Positions 27,196 through 35,088 are shown, counted from the first letter of the stretch. The stretch is DNA of 64,000 bases from Pseudomonas fluorescens (GCF_902497875.1 NZ_CABVHY010000029.1:1-64000), one strand, 5' to 3'. A program made the numbers and translations. Notes: generated by a model from the letters alone, not told the origin.

Positions 27196-28647
27196 TCAGA
27201 CGTAGCTAACAACACCGTTTGCGAACGACAGGTGATCAGCAGTAACGCCAACCAAGTTGATCACAGCGGCATCGTTGGACGAAGTGAAAGCGCCGTCTGC
27301 GCCAACAACAGCAGTAGCGCTACCTACTGCGTTGGTTTCGATAACAACTTGAGTACCGTTAGCGCTCTTAACGAAGAACACTTCCAGAGCAGAGTTGTTG
27401 CCAGCGCTCAGAGCGCCAGCGTTGAAGGCGTAGCTCGAACCCAGAACGATTGCATCGCCAGTACCGAACGCAGTACCTGCGCCGATAGCGAAATCGCTAG
27501 TAGTAACTTTGGTTGGGAAGAAGAATACGTCTTTTGCAGCAGTACCATCAGTAGCACCAGTCAATGCAGTGATGGCGATTTTGCCAACGTTTGCAGTGTT
27601 GAACGCAGTGATAGCAGCAGTAGCGTCAGCAGATGCTTTGTTCAGGATGACGTACTGGTCAACGACCGCTTTGGCAGTAACGATTGCAGTATCAGCAGCC
27701 TGAGCTTTAACCAGTGTGTCAGCAGCGGTAATGGCTGCAGCAGCTTTGGCAGCGTAGTCGGTAGCTTGAACGAGAGGTGTAACGGCGTCAGTGTCGATTG
27801 CTTCCAGAGTGGCTTTGGTCGAAAGAACCAGAGCAGCAGCCTTATTTACAGCCAGACCTTTGTCAGCAGCGGCGTTGAAAGTAGCACCGTAGGTAGCAAC
27901 TTTGTTCAGCTCGGTCACAACTGCAGCACGCTGAACAGCGTTGGTAGCTGTGTTGATCAGGTAAGCGTACACAGCAGCAGTGTCAGCAAAAGGAGCACCA
28001 CCAGCAGCAGTACCCAGAGTAGTCAGGGTAACGGTTGCGCCAACAGCACCCAGAGCAGCAGTCACACCTGTTTCAGCAGCAGCTTTTGCCGAGGCAGCAG
28101 CAGTTTGATCCGCAGGAGTACCCAGAGTTGCTTTTTGAGCAGCCAGAGCAGCGTCGAAAGCAGTAACAGCAGCAGTGCCGCCAGTCAGAGCAGCAACAAC
28201 TGCTTTGGAAGCAGCAGCAGCTGCGTTGGCGTTGGTCACGTTAGCAGTCAGTGTTGCGGTAGTGGCGGCGTCAACTGCTGTACGAGCAGTGTTAGCAGCG
28301 GACAGCGCATCCAAAGCTTCGAAAGAATTAAGGGAGCCGTCTTTAACGTTAGCACCATTGAGTGTATCCGCATCAGCCATACCGTCTTTAGTAGGGTTGG
28401 CAACAGCTTGTGCTTTAGCGTAAGTGTCGATTGCGGCAGCAGCAGCAGACACAGCATTGATCAGGTTAACGCCTGGAGTCAGACCAGCCAGGGTACCGTT
28501 GGTGATACCGGCGATAGCGGTGGCAACCGAAGCAGGAGTGCTGTCTACGCCAACCAGTACAGCTGCACCAGCGGTAGGGTTGTAAGCAGTACCAGCAGCG
28601 TCAATCCAAGCCTGTGGGTAATCGAAAGCTAGTAAAATCAACTTCAT
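27196..28647 (-). CDS. Ala/Thr-rich S-layer or adhesin-like protein
   Basis: A 483-aa protein very rich in Ala, Thr and Val. Long helical stretches with repeated AAxAA patterns fill residues 50-350. A beta-type C-terminal domain (IAITALTGATDGTAAKDVFF to the last residues, SFANGVVSYV) resembles the ends of type I secreted S-layer-like proteins. Codon use differs sharply from its neighbours: Ala is mostly GCA/GCT and Val GTA/GTT. This is typical of very highly expressed genes, or of foreign origin. No Sec signal is present. The ATG has no Shine-Dalgarno; a 10-codon open frame overlaps it (see findings), so translation may be coupled. The N-terminus may be truncated relative to family members. 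Confidence 0.65.
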   Translation of the reverse strand: MKLILLAFDYPQAWIDAAGTAYNPTAGAAVLVGVDSTPASVATAIAGITNGTLAGLTPGVNLINAVSAAAAAIDTYAKAQAVANPTKDGMADADTLNGANVKDGSLNSFEALDALSAANTARTAVDAATTATLTANVTNANAAAAASKAVVAALTGGTAAVTAFDAALAAQKATLGTPADQTAAASAKAAAETGVTAALGAVGATVTLTTLGTAAGGAPFADTAAVYAYLINTATNAVQRAAVVTELNKVATYGATFNAAADKGLAVNKAAALVLSTKATLEAIDTDAVTPLVQATDYAAKAAAAITAADTLVKAQAADTAIVTAKAVVDQYVILNKASADATAAITAFNTANVGKIAITALTGATDGTAAKDVFFFPTKVTTSDFAIGAGTAFGTGDAIVLGSSYAFNAGALSAGNNSALEVFFVKSANGTQVVIETNAVGSATAVVGADGAFTSSNDAAVINLVGVTADHLSFANGVVSYV

Positions 28648-28650
28648 AGA

Positions 28651-28678
28651 GACATTTTAAATGTCTTTAAAGACATTT
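28651..28678. promoter_or_regulatory. Overlapping palindromes upstream of the Ala-rich gene
   Basis: GACATTT-T-AAATGTC (28651-28665) is a perfect odd palindrome. It overlaps the perfect 20-bp palindrome AAATGTCTTTAAAGACATTT (28659-28678), making three alternating half-sites just before the start codon. A related element lies at 29091-29105. It is a likely operator for the neighbouring XRE regulator. Confidence 0.6.
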
Positions 28679-28807
28679 TCCTACGGATATCCCACTCTAT
28701 CGATTCAGCCTATGTGGTGACAGCGGGGAGTTTCGTATAAGCGATGCTCTGTAAGTCAATGATTTTAAAGGCCGCAAATAAAGCCTCCAACCCCTCCTTA
28801 TCCCCCT

Positions 28808-29116
28808 TCACACCTGACCCGCGTTCTCCGCAGCCATCTGCAATGCACTACTGCTCACCTGCAATGTGAAGCCGCCAGCAGGCTGACCTTCTATTACCTG
28901 GATGCCAGCCTCTTCAAAGGCTGCCTTGATTTTCGAAACCGTAGAGAGCCGCGGACTGGTGGCGTTGGACTCGAGTCTTGCGAGAGCGACCAAGGAAACA
29001 CCTGAACGCTTTGCCAGCATTGGTTGCGTCCAACCCAAGGCGCTCCGAGCGGCACGGATCATGGACACGACTAAGACTTCTTGCCTTAAAGACATTTTAA
29101 ATGTACTTTCAGTCAT
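28808..29116 (-). CDS. XRE-family helix-turn-helix regulator
   Basis: A 102-aa DNA-binding protein. The HTH_3 domain covers residues about 12-70 (IRAARSALGWTQPMLAKRSG, VSLVALARLESNATSPRLST), followed by a short extension ending in MAAENAGQV. AAGGA lies 8 bp before the ATG at 29116; an internal ATG at 29095 is an alternative start. It is divergent from the integrase (41 bp apart) and upstream, on the same strand, of the Ala-rich gene. Its first codons contain the same GACATTT/AAATGTC element found before the Ala-rich gene, suggesting autoregulation and shared control. Confidence 0.85.
   Translation of the reverse strand: MTESTFKMSLRQEVLVVSMIRAARSALGWTQPMLAKRSGVSLVALARLESNATSPRLSTVSKIKAAFEEAGIQVIEGQPAGGFTLQVSSSALQMAAENAGQV
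29091..29105. promoter_or_regulatory. Candidate operator inside the XRE start region
   Basis: GACATTTTAAATGTA differs from the perfect palindrome at 28651-28665 by one base. It covers codons 4-9 of the XRE gene and lies 53 bp upstream of the integrase ATG, where it could affect both. Confidence 0.5.
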
Positions 29117-29157
29117 CTTTCATATCCTTTGGCACCTTTAAAAATGTGGAGACCATT

Positions 29158-30360
29158 ATGAGCATCATTGCTCTATCCGCCAAGAAACTTAAATCTCTGA
29201 GCTGTCCGCCCGGTAAAGCCAAGGAAAATGTATGGGACTCGGGCTGTAAGGGCCTGATGCTCGAGCTGCGTGAAAGCGGGGGTAAAACCTGGTATCTGCG
29301 ATACGTAACCCCTCGTGGGAAGCAGCGCCAATTTCGCCTGGGCGATGCCAGTGTGATCTCATTGGAGCAGGCCCGGAAACGGAGCGACGAGCTCAGAGGC
29401 CAAATTGCACTCGGCAATGACCCCTTGGACGCCAAGAAGGTGCTGAAGCAAGTACCTACCTTTGCAGTCTTCGTACAAGAGCGGTACATGCCGTTCATTA
29501 AAGGCTATAAACGTTCCTGGCATATTGATGAGTCTTTGTTGAGAAACCATCTGTTGCCCGTGTTTGGGAAACTTTATCTAGATGAGATAACGAAAGATGA
29601 CGTTACTGCACTCCATCTGAAGCGACGTGCCACCGGCGGTGCGCCTGCTTCAGCGAACCGGCTTCTCATTTTGATGCGTTACATCTTCAATCTCGCGGTT
29701 CGCTGGGAGACGCCAGGCGTTTTGAAAAACCCCACTATTGGCATCCCATTATTCGAAGAGAACAATAAACGGGAACGCTACCTTTCTCCTGAAGAAGCAA
29801 GCCGGTTGTATGGTGCTATTCAAGCTAGCGACTCTAAAATGCTGAAATTCATCATCCCAATGCTTATCTTCACCGGCGCAAGGAAACGCGAAGTATTAGA
29901 CGCGCGATGGAGCGATTTCGATACCGTTAAACGGGTATGGAGAATTGCAATCAGCAAGTCAGGAAAGGTGCGTCACGTGCCGCTGTCTTCAAGTGTCTTG
30001 GAGCTGCTTGCAGAGGTCAAAAAAGGACAGGAAGGTAGTGACAAGCAACCGGCGGATAACGAATGGGTATTTGCAAACCCCGATTCCGGAAAACCATATG
30101 TGCAAATATATTATGCGTGGGATACAGCACGCAAGCGTGCAGGACTATTGGATTTCCGCATTCATGATCTGCGTCATACTTTCGCCAGCTTCCTTATCAA
30201 TGCTGGGCGGTCTCTCTATGAAGTGCAAAAAATATTGGGTCATACACAAATCAAAACTACACAACGGTACAGCCACCTATCACAGGATACGCTTCTTGCT
30301 GCGGCGAACACCGCTGTAGAGGCATTAGGGCAATCATTTGCTATGACTAGTCAAAATTGA
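29158..30360 (+). CDS. Tyrosine recombinase/integrase (DUF4102 N-terminus)
   Basis: A 400-aa integrase of the P4/CP4-57 type. The N-terminal DUF4102 arm-binding domain contains VWDSGCKGLMLELRESGGKTWYLRY. The catalytic Arg is in TGARKREVLDARW, the HxxR in IHDLRHTFAS, and the His and Tyr nucleophile in LGHTQIKTTQRYSHL, so the active site is complete. GGAG is 7 bp before the ATG at 29158. It is divergent from the XRE gene. It may belong to the prophage to the right or to a separate small element; no tRNA target is visible next to it. Confidence 0.92.
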   Translation: MSIIALSAKKLKSLSCPPGKAKENVWDSGCKGLMLELRESGGKTWYLRYVTPRGKQRQFRLGDASVISLEQARKRSDELRGQIALGNDPLDAKKVLKQVPTFAVFVQERYMPFIKGYKRSWHIDESLLRNHLLPVFGKLYLDEITKDDVTALHLKRRATGGAPASANRLLILMRYIFNLAVRWETPGVLKNPTIGIPLFEENNKRERYLSPEEASRLYGAIQASDSKMLKFIIPMLIFTGARKREVLDARWSDFDTVKRVWRIAISKSGKVRHVPLSSSVLELLAEVKKGQEGSDKQPADNEWVFANPDSGKPYVQIYYAWDTARKRAGLLDFRIHDLRHTFASFLINAGRSLYEVQKILGHTQIKTTQRYSHLSQDTLLAAANTAVEALGQSFAMTSQN

Positions 30361-30687
30361 CGCATTGTTGGAAATACCTGAACTTAATTAAACCGCCACC
30401 GTGCTAATAACCATGAAGGCAAGCGATCGATATGCCCCGCCTTTAGACTTCGAGTGGTATCCCGTGGAACCAGGGGCAGGGCCTGATAGTTCGCAAACCG
30501 CCGTACTTTTTGGAGCGGATTCTCGGCTCGCCCCCCTCCTTGGAGTTGAGCCTCTCGGCTAATCCGCACTTCTAGCACGGGCAACCTCGGCAGAACAAAG
30601 GCATACTGATGGCCAATTTTACGGCGCTGACCGGTGTCCACAGCGGCACAAGAGAAGCACGTTTGAACCGTACTTATCGAGATGATA
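30361..30687. other. Intergenic region downstream of the integrase
   Basis: 327 bp with no supported gene, terminator or repeat. An attachment site could lie here, but none can be identified without the second copy. Confidence 0.35.
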
Positions 30688-31287
30688 ATGGAAAGAATTT
30701 TTGAACCATGGATTGGCGCCAACTACCAGACGAACAGCGCGCACAACTGCAGGATCCTGATTCTCGGTGAGTCGCACTACGGCAAGCCCACCGATGCGAG
30801 GCTGGACTTCACGAATTACATTGTCGGGCGCTACGCAATCACAGAACGGCGGAGATTCTTCACCGTGGTCCAGCGCCTCGTCTCGCTGGATACGAAGCGC
30901 GGGAGCTACTCAGTGGCCAGCAAAAGAGCCTTTTGGAATTCGGTCGCGTTCTGTAACTATGTGCAGGCGATTGTTGGGCTCAAAGCTCGCAATAGGCCGA
31001 CACCTGCGATGTGGGACACGGGGGCAAGAGTACTGCTGCAGGTGCTCAAAGAGGCACAGCCTGAGGTAGTTGTGGTTCTAGGACTGGAGCTCAAGAAGTA
31101 CCTTCCTGCCCTTCCTGCGGGAGTCGAGTTTGCCTACATCAAGCATCCCTCAGGCCGGGGTATGAAATATTCCGATTGCCAGCCGCCGATTCGTGCGGCA
31201 ATCGAGCGTGCGATCGCTGCGCGTAGCGTTATTGAAAAGCCGGAACCTTCGTCAGATAAGGGTGATCTGTGTGATGACAACAGTTAG
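30688..31287 (+). CDS. Uracil-DNA glycosylase-like fold protein, function unknown
   Basis: A 199-aa protein. RILILGESHYG near residue 25 and FAYIKHPSGRGMKY near residue 150 resemble the N- and C-terminal active-site loops of the uracil-DNA glycosylase superfamily, with VVVVLGLELKKYLP between. The early FWNSVAFCNYVQ segment is typical of a subgroup found in mobile elements. Substrate and activity are unknown. An ATG at 30682 is an alternative start; the one at 30688 has GAG at better spacing. Likely cargo between integrase and prophage. Confidence 0.55.
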   Translation: MERIFEPWIGANYQTNSAHNCRILILGESHYGKPTDARLDFTNYIVGRYAITERRRFFTVVQRLVSLDTKRGSYSVASKRAFWNSVAFCNYVQAIVGLKARNRPTPAMWDTGARVLLQVLKEAQPEVVVVLGLELKKYLPALPAGVEFAYIKHPSGRGMKYSDCQPPIRAAIERAIAARSVIEKPEPSSDKGDLCDDNS

Positions 31288-31359
31288 CCGGTAAGAGAGG
31301 AGGGAGTGCCATCTAGGTTCGCAACCAACTCCCGCTCATATCCGGTCCACTGCCAGCAT

Positions 31360-31596
31360 TCAAACAGCCAGAATCCTCAGTCGTTGCTCAAGCGCCGACT
31401 CGAACACCAGATAGAGATTCTCGGCGTCGCCAGCCCTCAATGCGCCAGCCGTCTCCAGGCCCAGCACAAAGCCTTCGGCTCTCGCACCGGCCTTCACCGC
31501 GACAATCATGGAATCAGCCCGCCCGATCTGTGCCAGCAACCGGTCAGCCTCGCGCTTCGTTCTCGGCCCCAACACGACATCTTCCACAATTGCCAT
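31360..31596 (-). CDS. Small conserved hypothetical protein
   Basis: A 78-aa soluble protein starting MAIVEDVVLGPRTKREADRL, with a helical second half. The family looks like a small protein of prophage ends in Pseudomonas. The start is uncertain: GGCAGG is very close to this ATG, and another in-frame ATG lies at 31614. It follows the 67-aa gene by 60 bp on the same strand. Confidence 0.5.
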   Translation of the reverse strand: MAIVEDVVLGPRTKREADRLLAQIGRADSMIVAVKAGARAEGFVLGLETAGALRAGDAENLYLVFESALEQRLRILAV

Positions 31597-31656
31597 CCTG
31601 CCTATGATCCACATCGCGATAGACAAGCCATGATGTGGGCCGTTCAAAAAAGCAGC

Positions 31657-31860
31657 TCAATGAAGCGTCCGCACCGGACCACCCAGCGACCGAGATACAT
31701 ACTCTGACATCGCCGTCATGAGCGCTTCCGCCTCCAGGCGAAGGCACTCGACCTCCTCGGCCGACTTCACGCCTTGCGCTTCGTTGTACCGGCGCAATGC
31801 CTGCAGGGCCTGCTGCATTAGTGGCTCCCCTGCAGCTATCTTCTCGTCCAGATCCCCCAT
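31657..31860 (-). CDS. Small conserved hypothetical protein
   Basis: A 67-aa helical protein starting MGDLDEKIAAGEPLMQQALQ, probably a short coiled coil. GGAGGG lies just before the ATG at 31860, a good ribosome site. It forms a pair with the 78-aa gene downstream. Function unknown. Confidence 0.6.
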   Translation of the reverse strand: MGDLDEKIAAGEPLMQQALQALRRYNEAQGVKSAEEVECLRLEAEALMTAMSEYVSRSLGGPVRTLH

Positions 31861-31953
31861 GCTGCCCTCCATTGCCGATCATTTGATCAGGGCAGTATAG
31901 TCAGAATTACACCGCGATTCTCAAGGGGTAAGGCAAGGTACTCAGGGTAAATG

Positions 31954-31988
31954 AAACCGGGTACTTCATTACTTTGGATACCCGGTTT
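31954..31988. repeat. 10-bp inverted repeat
   Basis: AAACCGGGTA (31954-31963) and TACCCGGTTT (31979-31988) are perfect reverse complements with a 15-nt loop, between divergent small genes. It could be a terminator or an operator. Confidence 0.5.
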
Positions 31989-32081
31989 ACACCCCTCGTA
32001 CACGGTCAGTGGTACAAAAATTGGTAAGGACTTTAACCCCTCGCCAACGCCCTGCTGAAGCGATCAGCATTAGGAGTATTT

Positions 32082-32369
32082 ATGAAGCAGACAGGTTTCT
32101 CCGCAGCAAACGCTGCTCAAATTATCAAGTTAGCGTTCGCCCCGATGCGCTGCGAAGCAGAGCCCTGGGACTATGACCACCGCATACGATTTCGGGTGTT
32201 CGATAGCTCTGACGAGCCAGCGCTAACGGTTGAGGAGCTGCTGAAACACGAGTTTTCTAATGCGAGTAGTCTCGAATCAGCTATCAACTCTTGGCGCAGC
32301 CGTTTAGCGCAGCGTGGCTTTGACCTTGACCGCTGGGTATTCCCAAGAGATGACCAGTACGCGACCTAG
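32082..32369 (+). CDS. Hypothetical protein
   Basis: A 95-aa soluble protein with a clear TAGGAG ribosome site. It has no recognisable domain; HRIRFRVFDSSDEPALTVEELL suggests a small alpha/beta fold. Probably cargo at the late end of the prophage. Confidence 0.6.
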   Translation: MKQTGFSAANAAQIIKLAFAPMRCEAEPWDYDHRIRFRVFDSSDEPALTVEELLKHEFSNASSLESAINSWRSRLAQRGFDLDRWVFPRDDQYAT

Positions 32370-32492
32370 CTTATTAGCTTTGGATCAGCAGCAGCCTCAC
32401 GCAGGCGTAGCGCCTTTACAAGAATGCTATCCGGCCCAGCTAAGGTTTCCCGTAATTATGCCGATAAAGATGCAATATCTCGGAGAACCGTT

Positions 32493-32807
32493 ATGACCGA
32501 TTACAACTTCACAAAATCGATTCCAAAACAGGTATTCGTGACCACCGCACAACTCGTGCCCTGGCCATTGGACTGGTTGATGCGGAAAAGTATTGATGCG
32601 TTTAGCGGTACCGTCGCGACTCCAGAAAATCAAGCAGCGGCGGCTGCATCGGTAATTCGGGCGGGAAAAGAATCTGGTGTCGATGAGATGGAGATCACAA
32701 TGAGCCACGAGGCGGGTCTTAATTTCAAAGCTCCAATAGAGGGTGTAAATATTTCAATGAAGGCTGGCGCGGAGGGGACGATCACAATGAAGGTGAAATA
32801 CAAATGA
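32493..32807 (+). CDS. Hypothetical protein
   Basis: A 104-aa protein with GGAG 8 bp before the ATG. The first 35 residues contain a weakly hydrophobic segment (VFVTTAQLVPWPLDWLM). The C-terminal part alternates polar and hydrophobic residues (GVNISMKAGAEGTITMKVKY), suggesting beta strands. Family unknown. It is the last plus-strand gene before the prophage lysis cassette. Confidence 0.6.
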   Translation: MTDYNFTKSIPKQVFVTTAQLVPWPLDWLMRKSIDAFSGTVATPENQAAAAASVIRAGKESGVDEMEITMSHEAGLNFKAPIEGVNISMKAGAEGTITMKVKYK

Positions 32808-32990
32808 ATTGTTGATGTGCCGACTACGCATCCGCGCAGGTTCCATACGGGAACCTTCCTGGTTGCGATCCCGATATTCATTCACTCCGGCATACAGTTG
32901 AGTTCGGCAGGACGTTAGTCGGCATGCTACCTATTCCGCTTTTTCTACATGGATAGAGGCCATGCTAATTTTTGCGACCGCGAATGTAGG

Positions 32991-33503
32991 TCAACGCGCT
33001 ACCGCCCTGACATAAGCCTGGCACGCCGCCAGTGCGATCAGTCCTTGGTCACCGGCGTCGGTGATTCCGATAATTCGTTGAGCATGCGCTGGGTCAAGTC
33101 GGGCGCGTGCTCCTCCATGAACCACGCCGCCGGCGCCGGTACCGGCTGGCACTGAGCAACCACCGGCTGGATCCTCGGCAAGGAGGACTGACAGCCGCAG
33201 ATCAGAAGTGGCAAGGCGATCACGCAGGCGAGCCTGATTGGTTTGAGCATCGCTCAGTTCCTTGTAGTGGGTTTGTTCGCTGGCCGATAAACGTTGCTCG
33301 AGCGCGAGGCGCTTGTCCTGATCGGTGCGAGCCCGGGTGGCGGCCGCATTGCTGATGACGGCCAGATCGACCTGATACGCGGCGGACTGGTCAGCGAGCT
33401 GCTTGCCGTATCGCCAGTCCTGTACCTGCCAGGCTGCGCCCGCCGTCAGTAGCAATAGGGCCAGGCCAATCACCGCCGACAGCTTTAGCGCTGCGGGACT
33501 CAT
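32991..33503 (-). CDS. Rz-like i-spanin
   Basis: A 170-aa inner-membrane spanin. One N-terminal transmembrane segment (VIGLALLLLTAGAAW) is followed by a long periplasmic coiled coil. The ATG at 33503 overlaps the endolysin stop by 4 bp. It contains the o-spanin gene in another frame. With it, it spans the periplasm to disrupt the outer membrane at lysis. Confidence 0.8.
   Translation of the reverse strand: MSPAALKLSAVIGLALLLLTAGAAWQVQDWRYGKQLADQSAAYQVDLAVISNAAATRARTDQDKRLALEQRLSASEQTHYKELSDAQTNQARLRDRLATSDLRLSVLLAEDPAGGCSVPAGTGAGGVVHGGARARLDPAHAQRIIGITDAGDQGLIALAACQAYVRAVAR
33038..33250 (-). CDS. Rz1-like o-spanin lipoprotein, nested in Rz
   Basis: A 70-aa lipoprotein lying wholly within the Rz gene in a different frame. 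The signal peptide ends in the lipobox LLICGC, and the mature part is short and Pro-containing (PVPAPAAW), as expected for Rz1. Confidence 0.8.
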   Translation of the reverse strand: MLKPIRLACVIALPLLICGCQSSLPRIQPVVAQCQPVPAPAAWFMEEHAPDLTQRMLNELSESPTPVTKD

Positions 33504-33925
33504 GGCACATCCCTGAAAAAGACGTGGTGCCCGAGCTTCAGCGTCTGCTTCGCTCCCACAGTCCAAGCTGGTGCTTTCGGCATGGTGGTCGCGTAGTAGT
33601 GGGTCGCACCACCTGTAGGATCTGGCGCGGTACCGGCGATTACCTGGTCGGCTGCTCGCTGCGCCTGGGCGAACTGCCCGGCCGGGATCGGCTTGCTCCC
33701 ACTGAGATAGGCGAAGTTCGGGTCGTTCTTGTTCCAGCAGCTGAACTGCCAGGCCTTCAGGCACACGCCGGCATAACCCTCGCCCCACCAGGACTTGGCC
33801 AGGCCGTCGTGTACCCGGTTGCGGATGGTCCAGGCCACGGCGATCTGCCCGGCCAAGCCTTCGCCGCGGGCTTCGCCCCACAGCGTGCGCGCGAGGATGT
33901 CGCGGTCTTTCTCTTCGGCCGTCAT
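33500..33925 (-). CDS. SleB-type cell wall hydrolase (endolysin), internal start
   Basis: A 141-aa peptidoglycan hydrolase domain (Hydrolase_2/SleB). LARTLWGEARGEGLAGQIAV contains the catalytic Glu, and NRVHDGLAKSWWGEGYAGVC and GATHYYATTMPKAPAW are family blocks. GGAG lies 9 bp before the ATG at 33925, so it can be made on its own. Its frame is also open upstream, continuous with the papain-like protein. It is followed by Rz/Rz1 as part of the lysis cassette; the holins lie far away at 54.5-55 kb. Confidence 0.85.
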   Translation of the reverse strand: MTAEEKDRDILARTLWGEARGEGLAGQIAVAWTIRNRVHDGLAKSWWGEGYAGVCLKAWQFSCWNKNDPNFAYLSGSKPIPAGQFAQAQRAADQVIAGTAPDPTGGATHYYATTMPKAPAWTVGAKQTLKLGHHVFFRDVP

Positions 33926-34453
33926 CAGGTTTCTCCAGACAAAAAAACACCCGCATTCGGCGGGCCTTGGGGGACACACAACAACCGCACGCGGCGGCCA
34001 GGGGGGCGGCGGCACCGCGCGCGCCAGCGGGGCGGCGAACTGGCCCAGGTAGCGGCACTCCGCGGCCAGCGTTCGCGGGCTGTGGATCGCGGGGTTGGGC
34101 AAGCCCAGGGCCGCCGCGCACCACTCGCTGCAGAACTGCGACGTCGGGTCCACTTGGTTGCGGTTGAACAGCTGACTGTAGGTCAGCGAGTACCAGCCAT
34201 AGCTGTGGCCGTCGGTCGCCGCGAAGTAGGCCAGGACGCGGGCCGGGTCGGCCCAGGGCAGCTCGATCAGCTCCCACTTCTCGGGGTCGAGCTCGATCAC
34301 CTTGGCCCGCACCCCGTGGTCCATGATCGAGCTGGAATAACAGACCCCCGCGACCACCAGCTCGCAGTGCGAGTAGGGCGAGCCCGACCACCACTGAATA
34401 CACCGCGCGCCGAGCCGGGTGTCATCTTTTCGCACCGCCAGTTGCACGCTCAT
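33500..34453 (-). CDS. Papain-like (NlpC/P60-type) protein read through into the endolysin
   Basis: The frame from 34453 runs 317 codons without a stop. Residues 1-140 resemble a permuted papain-like phage protein: WWSGSPYSHCELVV supplies His, and TSQFCSEWCAAALG the probable Cys nucleophile. Residues about 141-176 are Pro/Arg/Cys-rich and encode a terminator hairpin (33941-33964). Residues 177-317 are the SleB domain with its own start. Such papain-like proteins are usually about 150 aa and separate, so either a stop was lost or this is a true fusion. AGGAG precedes the ATG. Confidence 0.6.
   Translation of the reverse strand: MSVQLAVRKDDTRLGARCIQWWSGSPYSHCELVVAGVCYSSSIMDHGVRAKVIELDPEKWELIELPWADPARVLAYFAATDGHSYGWYSLTYSQLFNRNQVDPTSQFCSEWCAAALGLPNPAIHSPRTLAAECRYLGQFAAPLARAVPPPPWPPRAVVVCPPRPAECGCFFVWRNLMTAEEKDRDILARTLWGEARGEGLAGQIAVAWTIRNRVHDGLAKSWWGEGYAGVCLKAWQFSCWNKNDPNFAYLSGSKPIPAGQFAQAQRAADQVIAGTAPDPTGGATHYYATTMPKAPAWTVGAKQTLKLGHHVFFRDVP
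33941..33964 (-). terminator. Terminator hairpin within the fused frame
   Basis: On the minus strand CCCGC-CGAAT-GCGGG is followed by TG and seven T residues, just upstream of the endolysin ATG. Confidence 0.75.
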
Positions 34454-34455
34454 GC

Positions 34456-35088
34456 TCAGGCTCCTGGCAAGGTGTAGTCGATCAGCACCGCGGCCAATTG
34501 CTCGGCGCTGCTCGCGGCGCGGAGCTGGTCGTCGATGCCCTGCCGGCGGCCGGTCAGGTAGGCCGAGACGCTGGCGAAGGCGGTGACCTTGTCCAGGGTG
34601 CGCGCCAGGTATTCGTCGCGCTCCAGGCCGCGGGCGGCGGCCGCAATGTCGATCCACGGGGTTGCCGCGGCGTGGTCGGCGCCCCAGGCCACCGCCTCGG
34701 CGCGCTGGCGTTCCCAGGTGGCGATCTCGGCAGCCGGGTAGTCCGCGGTCAGCGCGGCAATCGCCGCTTCGTACTGCGCGTTGTTGCTGGCCGTGAGGCC
34801 GGGCCGCAGGGCGTCGGCCATCGCGCTGATTTCTTCGGCGCTGAGCGGCACGATTTCGTGGGTGACCACCACCACCTGGCGCTCGGCATCGACGGTCAGC
34901 AGCTCGGCGCCCCAGCGCATGCCGGCCGCCAGTTCGCCGTCGGCATTTTCTTCTGGCCACCAGGCCAGCTCCCGCACGCCTTCTGATTCGGCCGTCCACG
35001 AGAGGTCGACCAGGGACTCCGGCAGTAAGCCTTGCAGGAAGCTCGGCAGTGGTTCGCGGGTGGCGATGTGGTTCTGTACCTTTACCAT
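34456..35088 (-). CDS. Tail fibre assembly / DUF4376-like protein
   Basis: A 210-aa soluble protein. The C-terminal 100 residues (IATWERQRAEAVAWGADHAA, ERDEYLARTLDKVTAFASVS) match the helical domain of phage tail-fibre assembly chaperones. The N-terminus begins MVKVQNHIATREPLPSFLQG. It overlaps the Gly-rich tail protein by 7 bp and is followed 2 bp later by the papain-like gene. It probably helps assemble the Gly-rich fibre. Confidence 0.65.
   Translation of the reverse strand: MVKVQNHIATREPLPSFLQGLLPESLVDLSWTAESEGVRELAWWPEENADGELAAGMRWGAELLTVDAERQVVVVTHEIVPLSAEEISAMADALRPGLTASNNAQYEAAIAALTADYPAAEIATWERQRAEAVAWGADHAAATPWIDIAAAARGLERDEYLARTLDKVTAFASVSAYLTGRRQGIDDQLRAASSAEQLAAVLIDYTLPGA

Noticed and set aside
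27172..28632. Plus-strand Ser/Val-rich frame opposite the Ala-rich gene
   Set aside because: It results from reading GCA/GCT-rich coding antisense; the minus-strand gene has a terminator and an operator at the right places.
30384..30722. Minus-strand frame downstream of the integrase
   Set aside because: No ribosome site or family features, and it overlaps the start of the UDG-like gene.
31954..31988. Prophage attachment site
   Set aside because: It is an inverted repeat, and no second copy is seen in the window; attachment sites should be direct repeats at both ends.
32991..34403. A 470-codon single protein covering Rz and upstream DNA
   Set aside because: The frame is open only by chance upstream of 33503. 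The Rz start with 4-bp overlap to the endolysin and a transmembrane N-terminus explains the real gene.
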